A DNA stretch of 9,791 nt from Actinomycetota bacterium. GTDB lineage: Bacteria > Actinomycetota > Actinomycetes > S36-B12 > UBA10799. The stretch lies in the NCBI GenBank assembly GCA_030837445.1, contig JAUPKM010000381.1, positions 1-9,791 of the forward strand, read 5' to 3'. Shown here piece after piece: positions 6,033 through 9,791 of the stretch (its first letter is position 1; every line of letters begins with the position of its first letter). The notes under the pieces are model-generated. The model saw only the letters and a list, made by a program, of their open reading frames with translations. It did not search any database and was not told where the DNA came from. Made by a program: the position numbers and the translations under genes.

Positions 6033-6133
6033 CGAAAAGGGTGTCTAGCACCCACCGCAGCTGCCAACGACAGGCGACACGGGCGAGGTGGATCGGTGGC
6101 ACGGGTCAGCGAGATTGGTCAGGTGGGTGGGGC

Positions 6134-8140
6134 ATGAGGCGATTGGTGGCCACGCTGCTGTCGCTGCTGGTGGTCAGTTCCCTGCTCGCTGGCTGCACGG
6201 GCGCGCGGGCGGCGCGGTCGACCGTGGAAGTCCCGGTGCTGTGGGTCACGGCAGGGGAGAACGGTCCGACCGGAGGTGTGTCCGCCGTTCAGGTGACCGT
6301 CGATGCGACTGGCTCGGACTCGTCCTACTCGGTGGATCTGAACGCGAGTCAAGGCGCCGACACTGGAGACTCCTGGGATGCAGCCGCCGCTATGGCAAGT
6401 ACGGTCGCGGTCCTCTACTCGGGGCAGGACCCGCGCGGGGTGCACACGCAGGTGAGGGTCACAGATGCGATTGACGGCTCCTCCGCGGGGGGCGTACTCA
6501 CGGTGGCGGTTCTCGCGGCGCTACGCCACGCCCAGATCAAGCCCGGAGTCGCGATGACCGGGTCGATAGGTCCCGACGGATCCATCGGCCACGTCGACGG
6601 CGTCGATGCAAAGGTCCGAGCGGCCGCCGTTCGCGGCTACACCACCATCCTGGTACCCGCGGCATCGGTCCAGAACCGTGCAGGCACCTCCTCCTCCTCC
6701 TCCTCCTCCTCCTCCTCCTCAGCTTCCTCAGCCAGCGGTGGTTCAGCCAAGGCTTCGGACTCCTCCGGGCTGGTGGACGCGGATGCGTTGGGCGCCGAAC
6801 TCGGCGTGACGGTCACACCAGTGCGGGATGTCGGCCAGGCGATGGTGGCGTTCACTGGCGACACCGTCGCACCCTCGGCAGCACCGATGCCTGCGCTGAC
6901 CCCGCAGGCGCAGGCCGTGCTGAAGTCGCAGGCTGGCCGGGCCATTGCCCGGGCGAACGAACGGCTGCGGGTGAACCGTGGCCGGCTCGGTGCGGTCGGT
7001 GCGCAGCAGGCGGAGGCCAACCTGACGCAGGCGACTCGGCAGTTGGCGACAGGTGACCAAGCGGGTGCCTACGCAACTGCCATCGGTACGACCATCGTGG
7101 TCGATCAGGAGATCGCGGAGTCGACAACGATGAGCGCGGCAACCAAGAACTCCCGCGCCAGCTCGCAAGCGGTGCTGACAGACGCAGATGCGCTGATAAG
7201 CCAAGCCCGTTCCGAGTTGCGGCAGCAGACCGACAAGGGTGCGTCGGGCGACCCGGTTCGCCGCTATGCGACGGTCTCGGCGATGACCTGGCTGACCCGC
7301 ACAATTGCGGTGATGGGGGCCGTCGCCGAAGAGCTTTCCGCACTGGACGGCCAGGTGACCGACTCCATCGTCGAGGCCGCGACTGTGATCGCGCAGTACC
7401 GGGTGTATGTCGACCTGCTGTACCCGGATTCGCTTGCGGTGGCGCAACTACACACGATTGACTCTGTACCCGACCCGGAGGCAGTGGGATCGTTCATCGC
7501 GGCCTACACCGACTTGTTGGCCGCCACGGGCGCGGCGAATCAGCGCTACTACGAGAAGGTGCTGACCAGCATCGCGGACAACCCAGGGCTCACTTTCAGT
7601 CAGCCCGGACACATCTACTCCGCTGTGCAGCAACTGCAGGCCACCGCGATGTCGACCTCACCAGCGACGTCGACCTCACCAGCGACGTCGACCCCAACCA
7701 GGTCGGCAGCCTCGCCGTCGTCGGCCGCGCCCGAGTCGATCGCTGCGCCGCGCCCGCCGACGGACGAGGCGTGCGCCTGGGCCATGTCGTACTTTCTGAT
7801 GTCGTCGTGGCTGGTGGCGGCCGATCAGTCCTACGGGCTGAGTGGTTCCGCTATCGGCAGCCTGGTCCTGTCCTCGCAGAAGCCGGCGGCGCTCGGCGCT
7901 GCGCTCCTCGGGGCGGATGAGGCGACATCTGCTTTCGCGGCCAACCTTGTCGCACGCGGGGTACTGACTGACCACCCTGTGTGGACGGCGGACTGGGCGC
8001 GGCGGCTACCGGGAGCATTCGCCGGACAAGAGGTCCACACGGGGATGACCTCGTTGGGCCTCACGGTCCTCTGGGACGCGGCCGTCGAGTCGTTTATGAA
8101 TACCGCATCCCTGGACGCGAAGCGCCGCCCCAGTGACTGA
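6134..8140 (+). CDS. Secreted lipoprotein with Lon-type (S16) serine protease domain
   Basis: 668 residues from ATG 6134 (AGGTGG, 7-nt spacing); the frame is open from 6017, but the signal peptide starts here. The lipobox is LLAGC with the lipidated Cys at 21. Residues 34-245 resemble the Lon proteolytic domain without any ATPase. The nucleophile motif is DGSSAGG with S117, then VAMTGSIGPDGSIGHVDGV and the general base K160 in DAKVRAAAVRGYTTILVPA. The spacing of 43 residues equals that of Ser679 and Lys722 in E. coli Lon. The Lon Glu of TGEI is Ser here. A Ser-rich insert (186-211) splits the domain before its last part (AELGVTVTPVRDVGQAMVAF). A long helical region follows, then a Ser/Thr/Pro linker with an 18-bp tandem repeat, and a C-terminal domain I do not recognise. 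Similar ATPase-less, membrane-attached Lon domains are known mainly from archaea. It should act outside the cytoplasmic membrane. The substrate is unknown. Confidence 0.85.
   Translation: MRRLVATLLSLLVVSSLLAGCTGARAARSTVEVPVLWVTAGENGPTGGVSAVQVTVDATGSDSSYSVDLNASQGADTGDSWDAAAAMASTVAVLYSGQDPRGVHTQVRVTDAIDGSSAGGVLTVAVLAALRHAQIKPGVAMTGSIGPDGSIGHVDGVDAKVRAAAVRGYTTILVPAASVQNRAGTSSSSSSSSSSSASSASGGSAKASDSSGLVDADALGAELGVTVTPVRDVGQAMVAFTGDTVAPSAAPMPALTPQAQAVLKSQAGRAIARANERLRVNRGRLGAVGAQQAEANLTQATRQLATGDQAGAYATAIGTTIVVDQEIAESTTMSAATKNSRASSQAVLTDADALISQARSELRQQTDKGASGDPVRRYATVSAMTWLTRTIAVMGAVAEELSALDGQVTDSIVEAATVIAQYRVYVDLLYPDSLAVAQLHTIDSVPDPEAVGSFIAAYTDLLAATGAANQRYYEKVLTSIADNPGLTFSQPGHIYSAVQQLQATAMSTSPATSTSPATSTPTRSAASPSSAAPESIAAPRPPTDEACAWAMSYFLMSSWLVAADQSYGLSGSAIGSLVLSSQKPAALGAALLGADEATSAFAANLVARGVLTDHPVWTADWARRLPGAFAGQEVHTGMTSLGLTVLWDAAVESFMNTASLDAKRRPSD
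6687..6720 (+). repeat. (TCC)n microsatellite encoding poly-serine
   Basis: An uninterrupted CCT/TCC trinucleotide run of 34 nt inside the Lon-like gene: ten TCC codons and one TCA give Ser186-Ser196. Slippage would change the length of the serine run without breaking the frame. Confidence 0.9.
7651..7692 (+). repeat. 18-bp in-frame tandem repeat
   Basis: GTCGACCTCACCAGCGAC occurs at 7651-7668 and 7669-7686 and begins a third time (GTCGAC at 7687-7692). It encodes STSPAT twice, then STP, in the linker before the C-terminal domain of the Lon-like lipoprotein. Confidence 0.85.
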
Positions 8141-8145
8141 CGGGT

Positions 8146-8292
8146 TCAGCCCTTGTGCGGCGGAAGTCCAAACGGCACATCGTCCAACGCGGCACGGACG
8201 TAATGCTCCATCATCGCCTCGACGTCCACGCCGTCACCGGCTCCTGTCGGGTCTTGGCCGGCGGTTTCAGTTGTGCGTGGTGCGGTGTTCAT
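8146..8292 (-). CDS. Small 48-residue protein, unknown
   Basis: ATG 8292 is preceded by AAGGAG with 5-nt spacing, among the best ribosome binding sites in the window, and the frame ends at TGA 8148-8146. The protein begins MNTAPRTTETAGQDPTGAGD, a polar and probably disordered stretch, then has VDVEAMMEHYVRAALDDVPF, likely an amphipathic helix, and ends GLPPHKG. It has no signal peptide, cysteine or membrane segment. The codons are GC-rich at third positions and the gene ends 5 nt from the convergent Lon-like lipoprotein gene, leaving no wasted space, which favours a real gene. I know no family for it. The short tail and leader-like start could suit a peptide precursor or a small adaptor, but nothing around it supports either. 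Confidence 0.65.
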   Translation of the reverse strand: MNTAPRTTETAGQDPTGAGDGVDVEAMMEHYVRAALDDVPFGLPPHKG

Positions 8293-8545
8293 CCAATCTC
8301 CTTACTGGGTAACGTTTCTGGCCCGAGCAGTGCTGCCACTGGCCATTGCAGCCAGCCTACTCCGGATCCGTTGGCCGGATTTGCGATCTCGGTGTGCTGT
8401 GCGGCACTTCACCGGATGCACGTCGTCGGTTGGTTCCGGCGGCGGCCTGCGGAATTGTTGTGGCGTTGGGTTTGGGGCGCGCACCGCACCACGCCCGGTA
8501 GCATCCAGCCAGAAGACCCATGACCTGCCGACCAGGAGGAGAGGA
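8293..8545. other. Intergenic region between two divergent units
   Basis: No supported gene. It should hold the promoters of the small minus-strand gene and of the decayed plus-strand gene. TAGCAT at 8499-8504 is a possible -10 for the latter, about 42 nt before its GTG, and TAGGCT (8359-8354, minus) for the former; neither has a convincing -35. Confidence 0.35.
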
Positions 8546-8791
8546 GTGCGCACTGAGGTGAGGTTCTCGCCGTCGACTCCTCGTGGGGAGGGGCCAAGAC
8601 ATTCTTCAGTAGCGAGGGGCTATTCATCCTGAAGCGCAGTGGTCACGGGCAACTGATCCTGTCCACCTTCCTGGCTGGGGGAGGGTCTGGTTCCGGATCT
8701 GGCCGGCCCAGGCACCATGTACCTGCAGACTCGCTCGACAGAGGCTTTCGTGAGCTGGCTGGTTCCGAGGCTGCCGAAGCCTTCCAACTGA
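8546..8791 (+). pseudogene. AIM24-family protein, decayed by two internal deletions
   Basis: A strong ribosome binding site (AGGAGGAGAGGA) precedes GTG 8546, which opens VRTEVRFSPS, a typical AIM24 start. Near 8575 the homology jumps to another frame: 8572-8670 reads VDSSWGGAKTFFSSEGLFIL then KRSGHGQLILSTF, the middle of the family. Near 8671 it jumps back to the first frame and reads GEGLVPDLAGPGTMYLQTRS, then TEAFVSWLVPRLPKPSN and TGA at 8789-8791, the family's C-terminus. From memory of intact proteins (about 230 residues), roughly 110 and 45 codons are missing at the two junctions. Read from the GTG, translation stops at 8632 after 28 codons, so no AIM24 domain is made. AIM24 proteins form a TRAP-like β-roll; their bacterial role is unclear. 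The order, orientation and preserved ends argue for decay in place rather than chance similarity. Confidence 0.8.
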
Positions 8792-8880
8792 CCGACGGTG
8801 GCCGAGCATGGAGCAGCTGGGCCAGCCTGCCTGCCGTACCCCGAGCGCGATCCGTTTGCGAGTCCGATTGGATACCTGAC

Positions 8881-9519
8881 ATGGACATGAAGCGCATCCA
8901 GCCAAGGCTGCGAGGCTGGCTGCACTTTGGAACGGCCCCGCTGGCATTGCTGCTGGGCCTGTGGCTGATGGTGGTGACGCCGACCGAAAAGCTGCGGGTG
9001 GGAGTTGCGGTCTACACCGTCAGCGCGGTGCTGCTGTTCGGGGTGTCGGCGGCCTACCACCTCGGGGCCGGTGGGCCGAAGACGAACGCCTTCCTGCACC
9101 GGCTTGATCACGCGAATATCTACCTGTTCATCGCCGGTTGCTATACCCCGCTCGCGGTCGCGCTGTCCGACTATGGCGTGCTGCTGCTGTCCCTGGTCTG
9201 GACCATCGCCATCATCGGGACGGTGACAGGAGTCGCCTGGTGGACCGCTCCGCGCTGGTTGGTGGTGGGTTCGTATCTGGCACTGGGTTGGGTGGCGGTC
9301 CTGTTCCTGCCGGTGCTGTGGAACGCGTTCGGCGCGATGGTGGTCGTCCTGATCGCGATCGGCGGTCTGCTCTACAGCCTCGGCGCCGTCGTGTATGCCC
9401 GTAAGAAGCCAGACCCGAATCCGGACTGGTTCGGCTACCACGAGATCTTCCATAGCTTCACCGTTGCGGCCTTCCTGGTGCAATTCGCGGCAATCACGCT
9501 TGCCGTCGGCCGAGGCTGA
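8881..9519 (+). CDS. Hemolysin III / PAQR-family membrane protein
   Basis: 212 residues from ATG 8881; a second ATG two codons later is an alternative, and only a weak GGAT lies upstream. The protein has seven hydrophobic segments and the three PAQR signatures: S56 and H60 in SAAYHL, D76 and H77 in RLDHANIYLFIAGCYTP, and H187 and H191 in GYHEIFHSF. These Ser, Asp and His residues are the zinc site of the family, whose eukaryotic members are adiponectin-type receptors with hydrolase activity. Bacterial members, often named hemolysin III or TrhA, are linked to membrane-lipid homeostasis; the hemolysin name rests on heterologous expression. The length is normal for the family. No operon partner: the relic before it is broken, and the gene after it is convergent. 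Confidence 0.93.
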   Translation: MDMKRIQPRLRGWLHFGTAPLALLLGLWLMVVTPTEKLRVGVAVYTVSAVLLFGVSAAYHLGAGGPKTNAFLHRLDHANIYLFIAGCYTPLAVALSDYGVLLLSLVWTIAIIGTVTGVAWWTAPRWLVVGSYLALGWVAVLFLPVLWNAFGAMVVVLIAIGGLLYSLGAVVYARKKPDPNPDWFGYHEIFHSFTVAAFLVQFAAITLAVGRG

Positions 9520-9537
9520 CGGACCCGGACCGAATCT

Positions 9538-9570
9538 CCCCGGCTCGTGCCGGGGCCAGTTGGCGAGCCG
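9538..9570. terminator. Hairpin between convergent genes
   Basis: CCCCGGC (9538-9544) pairs perfectly with GCCGGGG (9549-9555) across a TCGT loop, 18 nt after the PAQR stop and 28 nt from the end of the convergent gene. A competing stem can form between CGGCTCG (9541-9547) and CGAGCCG (9564-9570). No T-tract; it could serve both directions. Confidence 0.55.
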
Positions 9571-9583
9571 ATTGTCATGCCGA

Positions 9584-9791
9584 TCAGAACTCGTCCGTCT
9601 CCAGGTCCCACTCCGCAATCCACGGGTTCTCGTTCACGGCACGACGTCGGCGCGCGAACGAGGCCGCGAGCAGAAACAGCGAGATCCCCAGGGCGATCAG
9701 ACCGACGCCTATCCAGGTAGGCGCCTCGCGAAACATGATCGCCAGCACCCCGATCGGAGCGGCCCACACCACGACGGCCTTCAGCAGGTCC
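9584..9791 (-). CDS. Small membrane protein, 5' end at or beyond the window edge
   Basis: The frame is open from the right edge to TGA 9586-9584. A GTG at 9772 would give 62 residues, but the upstream codons (DLLKAV) look coding and no ribosome binding site precedes the GTG, so the true start probably lies outside the window. Two hydrophobic segments are visible (VVWAAPIGVLAIMF and IGVGLIALGISLFLLAASFA), followed by the basic stop-transfer RRRR and an acidic, Trp-containing tail (NPWIAEWDLETDEF). The tail should lie in the cytoplasm. I do not recognise a named family; small two-span proteins of this kind are common in actinobacteria. Confidence 0.6.
   Translation of the reverse strand, partial: DLLKAVVVWAAPIGVLAIMFREAPTWIGVGLIALGISLFLLAASFARRRRAVNENPWIAEWDLETDEF

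Noticed and set aside
6017..6133. Upstream start for the Lon-like lipoprotein
   Set aside because: The added 39 residues would precede and disable the signal peptide and would cover the operator; the ATG at 6134 has a ribosome binding site.
6637..7020. Poly-Glu minus-strand frame
   Set aside because: It is the complement of the TCC microsatellite within the Lon-like gene.
8155..8632. Plus-strand open frames after the Lon-like gene
   Set aside because: They overlap the small minus-strand gene with its strong ribosome binding site, and show no domain. Only the part from GTG 8546 is meaningful, as the AIM24 relic.
8620..9618. Long minus-strand open frame of 332 codons
   Set aside because: It runs antisense through the PAQR gene and the AIM24 relic, has Arg/Gln/His-rich composition typical of a GC-rich shadow frame, and no family signature.
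1..9791. CRISPR array, tRNA, rRNA, insertion sequence or prophage
   Set aside because: No regularly spaced repeats with unique spacers, no cloverleaf or rRNA sequence, and no transposase, integrase or phage gene were seen on either strand.

Overview
The window is high-GC DNA with actinobacterial traits: strong GC bias at third codon positions, GTG and TTG starts, TANNNT-type -10 elements, several lipoproteins, an SNF2/SWIM gene pair and an AIM24-type relic. It fits a member of the Actinomycetota. I cannot name a genus from the sequence. No rRNA, tRNA, CRISPR array, insertion sequence or phage gene was seen.

Layout. (1) 1-1207 (+): the 3' end of an SNF2-family helicase, overlapping by 4 nt a SWIM zinc-finger gene. 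(2) 1217-1794 (-): a Phd/YefM-RelE/ParE type II toxin-antitoxin pair whose promoter appears to give a leaderless antitoxin mRNA. (3) 1914-3134: a TetR-family repressor diverging from a SnoaL-like (ester cyclase) gene. Between them lies a perfect 35-bp palindrome just downstream of a consensus-like promoter for the SnoaL gene. (4) 3135-3599: a gene-poor stretch rich in small repeats, followed by a VOC (glyoxalase-fold) gene. (5) 4009-8140: the most interesting block. A second TetR gene is followed on the same strand by two paralogous lipoproteins. Divergent from it is a large lipoprotein carrying a Lon-type (S16) protease domain with an intact Ser-Lys dyad. (6) 8146-8292 (-): a 48-codon small gene with a strong ribosome binding site. 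(7) 8546-8791 (+): a decayed AIM24-family gene with two internal deletions. (8) 8881-9519 (+): a hemolysin III/PAQR membrane protein, then a hairpin and the start-less part of a small membrane protein gene on the minus strand.

How the genes may work together. In block 5 a 15-bp perfect palindrome (TAGGACAGTGTCCTA) touches the -10 of the distal lipoprotein gene. A 13/15 match to it sits in the intergenic region between the TetR gene and the divergent Lon-like lipoprotein. This is what one expects if the TetR protein controls itself, both small lipoproteins and perhaps the protease as one cell-surface regulon. The operators and the paralogy are visible in the sequence. The regulatory link and the joint function are inference. 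The signal sensed and the role of the lipoproteins are unknown to me.
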